The notes under the pieces: generated by a model
Databases searched by the model: none
Told to the model about the DNA's origin: nothing
What the model saw: only the letters and a program-made list of their open reading frames with translations
Origin: Zerene cesonia
Taxonomy: Eukaryota > Arthropoda > Insecta > Lepidoptera > Pieridae
Assembly: GCF_012273895.1 (NCBI RefSeq)
Contig: NW_024045131.1
Location: forward strand, 806,001-870,000
Direction of reading: 5' to 3'
Length of the DNA stretch: 64,000 bases
Shown: one piece after another, positions 47,193 through 58,339 of the stretch
Layout: every line of letters begins with the position of its first letter
How positions within the stretch are numbered: position 1 is the first letter of the stretch
Position numbers and translations under genes: made by a program

Positions 47193-47304
47193 TAAATAAA
47201 TGAAAGCGTTATATTCATAGTCATTTTTGTGATATTTTAGTGAAAATTTTTTGAGTTAAGATTTATTATTTGTATAAACTTTTTGTGAAATAAATAGCGA
47301 TTAA

Positions 47305-47512
47305 TATGCTTGTATTAGCTTCACCTGTGTCTATTGGACTCGATTTTGACCCACTTTAAAAGGACCTTTTTAATTCAAATTTTTTACAATCATCAAAGGT
47401 CGGACAATACAATAATTTCCTGAATTTATCTTATTATCCTGATTAGTATCGTCAGGATATTATAACTTCTTGGCGTATACTGAGTATAGGAAGGAGCAAG
47501 CGTGTTTTTTTT
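47305..47512 (+). mobile_element. TIR element, ATATGCTTGTATTAGC copy
   Basis: TATTAGCTTCACCTGTG, TTATCCTGATTAGTATCG and GCAAGCGTGTTTTTT match the family order. Confidence 0.6.
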
Positions 47513-47776
47513 AACTATATTATAGGTTCGTCGCATAAAAACAATTGTAAGTCAACCAAGTCTACCAAAGCAGTTCTCCTACCGTAAAAAATTGTAAGGT
47601 CTATGTAATATTAAGTCGGTTATTAATACATTCAGTCCCTACTTAAGTATCCTTGCGTGTTTAGTTGTTACATAATTTTCGCTGACTTAACTATATCTTA
47701 TAGTTATTTAGATAAAGCTGGAGTGTTGGTGTTAAATCAGTACAGAATCCCTGTTTCGAGTTCAAATATTATTTAC

Positions 47777-47939
47777 TAACGGTGCGCCCCGGCTACGCCC
47801 GCTGTACATATATAGCCTAAAGCCTTCCTCAATAAATGGGCTATCCAGCACTGAAAGAATTTTTCAAATCGGACTAGTACTTCCCGAGATTAGTGCGTTC
47901 AAACAAACAAACTCTTCAGCGTTATAATATTAGTATAGA
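47777..47939 (-). mobile_element. Helitron-like element, CTAGCGGTCC family
   Basis: GGTGCGCCCCGGCTACGCCC start to TATAATATTAGTATAGA; CTAG mutated. Confidence 0.65.
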
Positions 47940-48258
47940 TATGCTGGATACTCCATTTAACGATGAAGGTTATTAATAAAAGAAAAAAGTTTAATTTGTA
48001 AGCAGACGAAGCGTGGAAAAAGAATGCCAAATAATTTATAACATGGGACATAGTTAACTGCACAATTGCTACACATATTCTGATACGATTGTCAAATAAA
48101 ACTGTTATAGACCTAGTAGCATTATATTATTCATGCTTTGACATTCTTGACGCATTAATGGCGCTGGGAGATAAAAATTAATGTTAAGGATAAAATCTGT
48201 TTGGAAATCCTTGAAATTATTGTAGCGATATTTATTCTATTCGTTTTGTGGTTCATAG

Positions 48259-48750
48259 CTTCATTAAAACGCAGTTATCAGCTTCACCTATATGTTTTAT
48301 TTATTTATTTATTTAAACACTTTATTGTGCTGCCAACAAAATACAAAAACAAAACTTATACTAAAAAAAAAAAGGAGATACAGCACAGAAGGCGGCCTTA
48401 TCACTTATAAGTGATCTCTACCAGGCAACCAACTTAAATATAGATAGCAACATAATTTAAAAGGAAGCAGGTAAAAAGTAAAGCAAATATAACAAATAAA
48501 AAAACTACATTCTAAAAATTTACATACAACATACACATATATAAAATAAATATACATACAATATGTTTGTATGTAACTGACAACCTTTAGACCCGATTTT
48601 GAACGAAGCGATTTAAGTATATAACTAGAAACTATTGTTACGAAAGTGATAAATGACAATTTTATAAATGATCTTATTGTCCTGATTAGAATCGCCAGGA
48701 TTAAATAATGTTTTTTATACTTTCATACTATCCTTAAAGTGTGTTTTTGA
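48259..48750 (+). mobile_element. TIR element interrupted by a LINE-tail-like insert
   Basis: TTATCAGCTTCACCTATATG (left) is separated from GTATGTAACTGACAACC (right part) by about 48294-48563. The insert includes GAAGGCGGCCTTATCAC and CTACCAGGCAACC, also present near 63870, a 3' tail seen in lepidopteran LINEs. Confidence 0.55.
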
Positions 48751-48765
48751 ATGATTTAAGCATTT

Positions 48766-48868
48766 AGAAATTAAAAACTTTTTCACGGATTTTAAACGCG
48801 ATTTATTCATTATATTATTAAGCCGACGTTTCGAACACTTTACAGCGAGCGTGCTCACGGGGAGACTC
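48766..48868 (+). mobile_element. Palindromic element, one arm and loop
   Basis: AGAAATTAAAAACTTTTTC to ACGTTTCG arm, then AGCGAGCGTGCTCACGGGGA; the second arm is absent. Confidence 0.65.
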
Positions 48869-48948
48869 ACACAGACAGACAGGAGAAAATACTATGATTT
48901 AAGCATATTTTATTTTTTAAAGTGCATTATATTGGACCTTCATCAATC

Positions 48949-49225
48949 ATCATCAGCTTATATCCCACTGCTTGGACACAGGCCTCCTATGAGGGTTTAG
49001 GCCATAATCCACCACGCTGGCCAAGTGCGGGTTGGCAGATGTCACATGTCATCAAACCTTTGATTCTTGGACATGCCGGTTTCCTCACGATGTTTTAAGC
49101 AGTGGTGATATTATCTACATGTGCAGATAAATTGAAAAATCAAATTTCCTGCACGCTCGCCCGATCTCGAACCCCGACTTATCGATTTTGAAGTCCGAGG
49201 TTCTCACCACTGAGCCACCACTGCA
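48949..49225 (-). mobile_element. SINE A
   Basis: CATCATCAGCTTATATCCC start to GAGCCACCACTGC; complete head and body. Confidence 0.75.
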
Positions 49226-49754
49226 TTTGTATGTTGTTGTACATGTACAATTTGCATATATTGTGTTGCCAGATACATGAAAGAATGGAACTATATAGGG
49301 AAATTTAGAAATTTATGTCTAACAGTGGAGCTTGAATTGTTTTTCTTTGCTTATTATTGTAATTAAGCGCTAGCCATTCGCTCCGGGTGTGCCTCGATTT
49401 TAGAAAAGATACAACTCATGCCATTCTATTATAGAACAGCTTTCTAATGATCAAATAATTTTCGGTTGCCTTTCTTTCACGGTTAGAAATTCATTCACAT
49501 TTGATAATTGCAAAATGAGTATCCACAACAAAGCGCATTAACTGACTGACAGTGAATGAATGATGAATTAACTGACAGACTGATGAATAATTTCATTAGA
49601 AACACGATTGTGTATGTTATTACATGCTGAATGACTTGCGATGTGACGTAATTCACATGTACACTACAGTTACGGTTCAGAAAAATTTGAGGAAAAATAA
49701 TTATTTACCTACTTGTATGAAAACAAAAAACCCGACGTTTTATGTCATATCGGA

Positions 49755-50062
49755 CAATTAAGCTGGTGGTTCGCCTGATGGTAAGCGATCACCGCCCATG
49801 AACATTCGCAAAGGTAGTGCCTCTGCGAATGCGCTGCCCGCTTTTATGGGGTAAGGGAAAAGGAATGGATTAACGACTGGAAAGAAGGAATGGACTGGGA
49901 CGGGTGAGGAAAAGGAACTGGGCCTCCGGCTCCCCCACTCACGTACGAAACACAGTGGCATGCCACTATTTCACGCCGGTCTCCTGTGGGGGTGTGGAAC
50001 TTCCCGGTGCGATCCGGCCCAATTCGTGTCGAAGCGTGCTCGACTCCCACAGTAAACTTGTT
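49755..50062 (+). repeat. GAGCTGGTGG repeat, near full length
   Basis: TAAGCTGGTGGTTCGCCTGA start, CTCCGGCTCCCCCACTCACG centre, CGTGCTCGACTCCCACA end. Reference copy of a dispersed repeat of unknown class. Confidence 0.7.
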
Positions 50063-50334
50063 AGTTCTATTGTAATATTTGCCGTTTCTCTATCCTCAAC
50101 CTCCTAGTCCATTCCTTCTTTCCTGTAGTCAATCCTTCCCATATCCCTTAAAAGCATGCAGCGCAATCGCAGAGTATCTTCTAGACCTCTGTTGCGGACG
50201 TATACTAACCAGCTCCCTTGGCCCCTTTACTAAAGCGACTCGTCGGAACACAGTGGGGTTTTAGTCGGTAGGTATCCGACATAAACAACGGCTCCTCTCC
50301 CGGGGGCTGTGGGTATCTATTTATCTATCTTTTT

Positions 50335-50577
50335 TTTTTTTTATGATACAATCGGCAATGGAGCTGGTGGGACGCCTGATGGTATGCGCTACCACCGCCC
50401 ATGAACATTTGGAGAGGCATAAGGTCCATTGCAGACCTTACGCCTCTGCAAATGGATTGCCGACTTTTCGGGAAGGGATTAAGAAAGGAAGGGGAAATCT
50501 GTATGTACCCATATATCTTACAGATATATGGGTACATACAGATTTCCCCACTGAAAAGAGAAGTGTTCATGGGCGGT
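50335..50577 (+). repeat. GAGCTGGTGG repeat, shorter form, with a hairpin
   Basis: GGAGCTGGTGGGACGCCTGA start and GGATTGCCGACTTTTCGGGA centre; then a perfect hairpin at 50491-50549. Confidence 0.65.
50491..50549. repeat. Perfect hairpin, 28-bp arms and 3-base loop
   Basis: 50491-50518 and 50522-50549 are exact reverse complements around TAC. Confidence 0.92.
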
Positions 50578-50717
50578 ACGCAAAAACTGCTGAACCGATT
50601 GTAATGAAATTTGATACAAAGATAGCTGGACAACTGGGATAAAATATAGGCAGGTTTTTATCCCGATATTCCTACGGGATATGGACTTACGCGGTTAAAA
50701 CCGCGGGGCGCAGCTAG
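50578..50717 (+). mobile_element. Helitron-like element, 3' part of the 200-bp family
   Basis: CAAAAACTGCTGAACCGATT to GCGCAGCTAG; the first 60 bases are missing. Confidence 0.7.
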
Positions 50718-50990
50718 AAAAATCTACTTGTCTGTTTGTCTGTCTGTCAGTACGTCCGTCTATCACTCGGCTGCACCTCATGATACCGTGATTGTAAGAC
50801 AGAGTTGTATAAGAGATTATTACTTATATCTGTGTTCGCTATTGAAACAAATAAAAATAAATCGAGGTTAAGCAACGGTTGGCACGGTCATGGCTTGGAT
50901 GGGTGACTAGTATTTTTTTTATTGGTATTGAGATTATTGCTACGGAACCCGTTGTGTCGCGAGTCCGACCCGCACTTGACCGATTTTATT
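50718..50990 (+). mobile_element. SINE-like repeat with a 5S-rRNA-like block
   Basis: CTGTCTGTCTGTCAGTACGT head; 50863-50907 (GAGGTTAAGCAACGGTTGGC, then GCTTGGATGGGTGAC) resembles the 5S rRNA internal promoter region; end GTGTCGCGAGTCCGACCCGC. Confidence 0.5.
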
Positions 50991-51175
50991 TTTATTGAAG
51001 TTTTTGTGAGTCAACCAAGCTTAACACACTTAAAATAATAATTATAGACATGAATATGTAAATACTATGTTGCACTTGCATAATTACGTCGTGTTTTTTA
51101 TCTATTTTTGCTTAGCAGTTTCAATTGCTTCACTTCGCAATTAGCTTTAATTGAAACGGACTCGCAAGATTAAAA

Positions 51176-51371
51176 TTTTAATTTTTAGTTTTATAGCATT
51201 GAAATGCTTTATAAATGAGAAATTTTGAAAGAATAGAAAAAAATTTTTGATCACGAGGCAGGATTCGAACCCGCGTGTGGCCGAGAGGCTAGGCGTTGCT
51301 ACGGTTAGGCAAGAAACGCGGGTTCGAATCCCGCTTCGTGATCAAATTTTTCTATTCTTTCAAAATTTCTC
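51176..51371. mobile_element. tRNA-cored foldback element, best copy
   Basis: GAGAAATTTTGAAAGAATAG at 51217 has its reverse complement ending at 51371; the complementarity continues through GATCACG/CGTGATC and the GATTCGAACCCGCG/CGCGGGTTCGAATC blocks. The centre GGCCGAGAGGCTAGGCGTTG is tRNA-like. Confidence 0.7.
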
Positions 51372-51776
51372 AAGTTCCATTTAACCAAACATTTTCTGTA
51401 ATTCAGATGTGGTTTAAAATTGAAATGCTAGTGAAACAAACTGTCTATTTTAAGGAAAACAAAGAAATTTATTAAACTGTGCTCGTGTCATACTTACGAC
51501 TATCATATTTAATAGCCAAGGATAATTGTGTTTGAGCATAATTGTCCACTCATCAAAATGTCATGCGTACATGACATTTTGTCCATGGCACGGTTATAAT
51601 CTATAGTATTATATTGTCTGTGGTAATATTGTTTAACAGTAATGTATTTTTTTTTTAATTTTATTTATCCAAATCACATGCACAGGTTATAAATCAATGC
51701 GACAGAGACTTAACAAGGATAAAAAAAATCAAATAAAACTTAGGTAATTAACTAATAATGATTATAACATATTATG

Positions 51777-52162
51777 TCTATACTAATATTATAAAGCTGA
51801 AGTGTTTGTTTGTTTGAACGCACTAATCTCAGGAACTACTGGTCCGATTTGAATTTTTTTTTCAATGTTAGATAGCCCATTTATTGAGACAAATATATAG
51901 TATACTAGCTGCGCCCCGCGGTTTCACCCGCGTAAGTCCGTATCCCGTAGGAATATCGGGATAAAAAGTGGCCTATATGTTATTCCAGTTGTCCAGCTGT
52001 CTACGTACAAAATATCATTGCAACCGGTTCAGTAGTTTTTGCGTGAAAGAGCAACAAACACACACATCCTTACAAACTTTCGCATTTATAATATTAGTAG
52101 GAAGTAGGATTAGTAGGACTTGAAGGATATGTACCACGCGCAAAGACGGGGCGGACCGCTAG
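51777..52162 (+). mobile_element. Helitron-like element, interrupted
   Basis: TCTATACTAATATTATAAAG start and GGGGCGGACCGCTAG end; split by the element at 51905. Confidence 0.7.
51905..52102 (-). mobile_element. Helitron-like element, 200-bp family, nested
   Basis: CTAGCTGCGCCCCGCGG start to ATAATATTAGTAGGA; inserted in the element above, so the 200-bp family was active later. Confidence 0.75.
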
Positions 52163-52359
52163 TATATAATATAACAATAACTTCATACAAACGAAATGCG
52201 AAATATATATGCGTGATTCTCGGCAGACAACAGTCGCGAATGTCCCAGTGAATGGACGATGTGTTGCTTGTAAACATTAAATGCTCGATTTTTTACTGAT
52301 ATGTACAAGTAATTATTTAATATGACAAGACGTGTCGTTTTAATGAAGCGAAACTAGAT

Positions 52360-52512
52360 GTAACCAGCGGCGTTACTCGCGTGGTACCCGAGTAAAAATA
52401 ACACGAGCTAAACCAGACTATAATCTATCTATGTACCAAATTCCATACAAATACGACAAGTTGTTTTCGCCTAAAAAACATCCATCCAAACTTACAAATT
52501 TTTCGTTTATAA
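52360..52512 (-). mobile_element. Helitron-like element, old
   Basis: CAGCGGCGTTACTCGCGTGG, ATCTATCTATGTACCAAATT, ACATCCATCCAAACTTAC, as in 26893. Confidence 0.45.
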
Positions 52513-52601
52513 GTATGGATGGATGGATAGGTATTTATTACAAAGTTAGCCCAGTTACAATACTTTCAGTTAGTTTGTACCACAGATAACTTAAGACTAA
52601 A

Positions 52602-52704
52602 TTTAATTTTTAGTTTTATAGCATTGAAATGCTTTAGAAAAAAAAAATTCCTGCCATCATCCTGCCTCGTGATCAATTTTTTTCTATTCTTTCAAAATTT
52701 CTCA
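52602..52704. mobile_element. tRNA-cored foldback element, centre deleted
   Basis: TTTAATTTTTAGTTTTATAG left arm, then CTCGTGATCAATTTTTTTCT right arm; the tRNA-like core is gone. Confidence 0.6.
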
Positions 52705-52982
52705 ACTTAAGACTATTTTAGTAGTATTAGCATGACCATGGTTTATACTCTCTCCAATACAACCGTTGGTAGATAAATTCCCATTAGCAAACGCAACGCT
52801 CTAATGGTTTTTATAAACAATGGGTTGACGTAAAAGCAACAAGTGTTGCCGTTAATGATATTGCGTTTTTGCCTCGTATTTATATTATGTCGTTTTAGAG
52901 TTCGGTTGATTATTCGTAAAATCCGACATTAAAAAAAAAAGTCATTTCACACATTGTCAAAAAGGAAAAGTTACCAGTGTAA

Positions 52983-53425
52983 AAATAAATTCTTTTTTTA
53001 TGTTTATTACCTCAGAGCTTACGACTGGAGCAATCGATTTTTAGTTTCTTTTTAATTTGAAAGCTGATGCCTCATTTTTTTATTTGAAGGCCGTTTGGTG
53101 TCTTTTTTATAATAATTATTAAAACAATTGTAAGGCAATATTTGACCTTTGTTTCTATATAACTTCTTTTCTGTTTTTAGGGTGACGTTCTCAAAAACTG
53201 AAACGAGACTCGTATTACTAAGTTCGTCTGTCTGTCACCAGGCTTCTCATGAACAATCATTAGTTAGACAGTTGATATTTTCAGAGATGATATATATTTG
53301 TTGCCGCTATAACGACTATTGTTTGCTTGATTATTAGTAAACTAGATGGATGACTGTTTTTTGGCAGTTAAACTTATTTATACAGAACCCTTAGTGTTCC
53401 TTGTACGCGTCGTACTTGACTATAT
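52983..53425. repeat. GGAGCAATCGATTTTTAG repeat followed by a CGTCGTACTTGAC-type repeat
   Basis: 52983-53135 belongs with 30370 and 38706. 53197-53425 has TTCGTCTGTCTGTCACCAGG and GTTGCCGCTATAACGAC, a ubiquitous lepidopteran repeat, with the end GTACGCGTCGTACTTGAC. Confidence 0.5.
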
Positions 53426-54411
53426 TCTCTATATTTATATAATTTATTTTATGCGTTATTCAATGCATTGTTTTTTAGCTATAAATTCAAATTCAAATTA
53501 AATTGATTTGCAAGAATGTAGTTATAGCAGGTTATGCTTCAGTACTCTCGAATAGGTGAACAGATTTTGATGATAGTATTTTTTAATTGGATTTTTTTTT
53601 TTATTTGAAAGAAGTAGAAAGAAAGAAAACAAGCTTTATTGCCACATAACAAAACAAATATAACTTAAAAATTAACATAAAAAAATAGACATGGCAATCG
53701 GAACAGACTCATCCATGCTGACGGGCTTCAACCTTCAACAGCGCTGATTTTCAGTCTGCCCACGTGTTTTGTAATGACGTGGTTCTTACTTCTTATATAT
53801 TTGTCCAGGTACCAACCATATCATACAAATGCACAATAAATATTTAACAGATAGCTGTAAAGTATATTTGAGATCTTTATATTATATATAATAATAATAT
53901 GTGTGCCCACGTAAGCCTTCCAAAAGACCGGTTATTATCATTCTGGTGGTACCCGAGTATTATGGAATAATATACATACATGTACATAATAATAATTCTT
54001 TATTTGCATTATGTGTGTACAAAAGTTAACAGAGATTACAACACGATCAACACATTAGCCACAAAGGGCATGTAAATTTCATTAGCTCCGCGTCATTTCA
54101 TAATAATTTTATAGGAAAATATTTGACATTATAAATTACACTAATTAATTGTTGTATTATAAAAATTTGTTTAATAATCCTTAACAACTGATTGAGAATA
54201 GTTGAAATCTGCCATTACCTTTGCAAAACGTATTCCCAACTTAATTGCTTAAGTAAAGCACTTTACTTATTGTGATTGCATGCAAGTGAGGCTAATTTGA
54301 GACTCTAGCGGCTTGATAAGTGCCGAGTCATGTAATTCTATGGCTGAGCTGGCGCAAAAGTTCAGGTAACAGTAATAGATGACTCAGATTATTTAACTAA
54401 GCTAGCTGTTG

Positions 54412-54585
54412 CCCGCGGTACTAATAAATTTTCATGGAATCCGCTTGGGGGTGGAATTTACCAAAATCCTTTCTTAGCGGATGCCTACGTCATTACATCT
54501 ACCTGCATGCCAAATTTTAGCCCGATCTGTCGAGTGGTTTGGGCTGTGCGTTGATAGATCACTAAGTCAGTCAGCCAGTAGGTAT
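54412..54585 (-). mobile_element. Helitron-like element, CTAGCTGTTGCCCGCGG
   Basis: CTAGCTGTTGCCCGCGGTAC start, CCGCTTGGGGGTGGAATTTA core; the reverse of 3413. Confidence 0.55.
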
Positions 54586-54755
54586 CATCATCATCAACAT
54601 CACCAACAGCCCTTATATGTTCCCACTGCTGGGAAACAGGCCATAATCCAGCACGCTGGCCAAGTGCGGGTTGGCAGATGTCACATGTCGTCTAACTTTT
54701 GATTCTCGGACATGCCGGTTTCCTCACGATGTTATCCTTCACCGTTTTAAGCAAT
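54586..54755 (-). mobile_element. SINE A, truncated
   Basis: AGCCCTTATATGTTCCCACT to GTTATCCTTCACCGTTTTAA; the tRNA-like head is missing. Confidence 0.7.
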
Positions 54756-54759
54756 ATAT

Positions 54760-55523
54760 ACATATTACTTATAGATTACTCATAGATTACTCATAAAATG
54801 TAGGCATTAGTAATAATCGTTTCATTTCTGTGTGATCAAATACATTTTTCGATATGTTTGTGTTTATTTATTCGCCTTGATTAGACAGTAGTGGCATTAA
54901 CCGCTTCTTTACTTTGATAAAGCAAGTATTTCTATCTGATCCATAGTTACACATATTCATTTGTAGAATTACTTTCACTGACCGGCAGTAATCCTATCAA
55001 GCATAACTTGGAAATTAAATACACAAGTATCTACGCGAACCTCCGGCTCCAGAGCAGATGATATAAATAATAATTGCAATTAAATTTTCATATATCCACG
55101 CTTGTGTGACGTTGATAATATGTGCGTAGACAATTCACACTTCACACACCACAATTAATAACTAGACCATGGTTGCTAATTAACTATTATAACATGTAGG
55201 TAAGATTTATATTACAATAATTTATCTCCATCTTGCGTAAAATAAATAAATAAACATATATGCACAACACAGACAATGAAGCGATATTTTATATAAGCAT
55301 TTATTCATCTTTTTGCTCAACTCTGGAATTATACAATACGGCAAAATCATTCAGAACCGCTTTCACTGGACTTCTTTCATGGCGCGTACTATAATACAAA
55401 CTGGTCTTGTCAAACTTCAAAACTTTGTAAACTTTTTTTCAAAATATACATATATTTCAGTTTTCTGTAGCGACTATTGATTATTTTCAAATTTATTAAT
55501 TTATGCTTCATCTCTCATTTCAG
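54760..55523. other. Repeat-poor DNA upstream of the fatty acyl-CoA reductase
   Basis: No repeat recognised. A TATA-like TTATATAAGC lies near 55288 and a TCATTCAG initiator-like motif near 55348, a possible proximal promoter. The acceptor at 55523 suggests that at least some transcripts start further upstream. Confidence 0.3.
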
Positions 55524-55745
55524 TGTATGTGAAAAATAAGAATCGAAATGACGGAAGAATCACAAGTTCGCGCGTTTTACGCCGGTAAAAACTTTTTTAT
55601 TACTGGAGGCACAGGTTTCGTGGGATTATGCCTGATAGAAAAAATCTTGAGATGCATACCAGAATCAGGAAAATTATATTTATTAATGCGACCAAAGAAG
55701 GGAAAAGATATATCGGAGAGGCTAAACGAATTCCCCGGTCATTCG
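55524..55745 (+). CDS. FAR first coding exon
   Basis: The ATG at 55548 is preceded by a good acceptor (tctctcatttcag) 24 bases upstream, so at least one untranslated exon probably lies further 5'. Coding begins at 55548. It encodes 66 residues with the Rossmann motif and ends TTCG|gtgagt. Confidence 0.88.
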
Positions 55746-58307
55746 GTGAGTACAAAACCTGTAAATTAAAGAGTAATTTTAAATAATTGATTTTATTTTA
55801 ATTATTTAATAAATGTAAAGCATAACCTTACATGATTATTAAAAACAAAGTTAATTTGAATATAAAATTAACTTCAAACAAACTTAATTCATCAACCTTC
55901 AGCATTAAGAAATAATGTACTTCCTAATTTAAATATTTCTTCCAAACAAAGATATTAATGAATTTATTTATAATATAATTTTTGAAGAGTCGCATTCGTA
56001 TTTGTTTTAAGTATTTAAAATTAAAATTAATATCTGTCTTAACTGACTAATATAAAATAATTGTTTCTACAAAGAATATTGTTTTTTCTGTTTTAAAATT
56101 GAGAACTTCATGAAACTTCATTCCAGATTCCTCATTAATTCTACCATTAAAATGTGAATGTTTATACCACTTCCTACAAACTCAAATGTAACTCAACAGA
56201 ACGAAAAATAAATTTTGATATGGTGTAGGTAACAATCTCGACTAGCCCATCATGTTTATTTATCAAATAGCTTCAAATAGTAATCAATTCTCAATACAAA
56301 AGAAGTTAGTCTATTTATAGAGAGGATAAGATTGTTATTTGACTTTATGCGAGTAATTTTTAGTTTCAAATTATATACTAAAGAGGATTTTTAAAGAATA
56401 GAAAAGAATTTGCCACCGTCATTATGATAAACTTTAAATAATCTTATGTATAAAAATTAATTACTGTTTGTCAGTCTCGCTAAAACTCGAAAATGGCTGG
56501 TCTGATTTTTATAATCATGATTTTGGTGCATTCTGAATAGTCCAGAGAAGGTTTAAAAAGTAAGAACAATACGGATGCGGCGAAGCCACGGGCAGGAATT
56601 TATAATAAAAACAGGGAATTAATCACTAGAAAATATAGTCTTCATTGTATATTCTCAATATGTACTCCAGTCGAGTTAAAGATAAATTGTTATTTGTTAA
56701 GACACCATAAGTGTACGTACCAAGTTAATGGCTCAAACAACCTTGTTAATTGTTACCTCAACTTGTAAACATGTATTGTGGTTAGAATTTGCGTTCACAT
56801 ACTAGTTTAACGACGCAGCTTTGATTGTGTGCAACTTAGGAGCTGTGTGGTTAGAAAAATAGCCTGTTTGACCCTGGATTGTTGACTGTTGTTGTGTAAA
56901 ATCAAAATTGTTTCACCCTGTCGAAAGTTCTGAGGTAAAAAATTAAAAAAATACAGTTGAAATGGGAAATTTTCCTTTATTTTTTTAAACTTATATAGAT
57001 AATGTATGTAACAGAACATTATTTGTATTAATTATCACATGTAATTTTCCAGGTATTTGAGAAACTGCTGCAAACGGAGTCCAAGGACATATTCTCCAAG
57101 CTGATACCGGTAGCCGGGGATGTAGGTGAAGAAGACCTTGGGCTCAGCCCAGACGACAGACGAACCCTGATCGAGAATGTGAACGTCGTGATACATTCAG
57201 CTGCGACCTTGGACTTCGAGGAAAATTTGAAGCCTACGGTTAAAATTAATGTGCTCGGCACGAGGAGGGTTATGCAGTTGTGTCAGGAAATTAAAGATTT
57301 GAAGGTAACTAACTAGCTGTTGCCCGCGGTTTCGCAAGCGTTAAATTCGGAGTACTTTAATAGATTTTATCATACATATAAACCATCTTGAATCACTCTA
57401 TAAAAAGAGTCCTATCTAAATCGGTTGTGTAGTTTTAAAGATCTAAGCATACATACATGTAGACGCGGGAAGCGATTTTGCTTTATACTATCTTGTGATG
57501 TTTAAAGTAACACTTTAAACTTATTTATTTGTACTATTTCGAATATAAATAAAAAATATTAGAGAAAAACAACTGTTTACGGTAGATCTGAGTTGGGCGG
57601 TGGATGAAACAGAGGTGGGGGTCACCTTATATTGACTCAATATTGATACAGTAAGTTAATTTACAATGAAAAACTCAAGGTCCGGGCTTTCGTTTATTTA
57701 TACTTCTATACTAATAATATACAGCTGAAATTTTTGTCTGTTTGAACGCGATATTCTCGGGAGGCGCTGGCTCGAATCGTCATAGCACAGTTATAACATT
57801 TACCACCAGTTCGGAAACCAGTCTCTACAGAGAAGACCCGGCAAGAGACTGTAGTTGCTTTTTTTCAATCATGTCAATTTTTCATTTTAATACAGAGGTA
57901 ATATGTATATGTTAATACATAGTTCTAGACCGCCTCCTTGGTACAGTGGTTAACGCGTGAGCGTAGAACCGATTGGTCCTAGGTTTAATTCCCGGTGGGG
58001 ACGCACAAAAAAAATGTCTCGGTCTGGCAGGACACAGAAGGCTGATCACCTACTTGTCCGTAAAGAAAATCGTTCAGTGAAACAGATGTACATCATCAGC
58101 CCCATACCCCACTAGGGGACACGAGACTTCACTTTTTTTTTAATACATAGTTCTAAAGAATTGTCCTGTGATTCTTAAGCGACTGCATTCCATGGGTTTT
58201 TTTTTCTTCTGAATAATCATTAAAAAGCGTTAATCATTATGTGGAATATTAATCATCATCATTATCAAATGAAGATAAATGTCATCATGTGATGATGATG
58301 AATAAGA

Positions 58308-58339
<32 letters not shown>

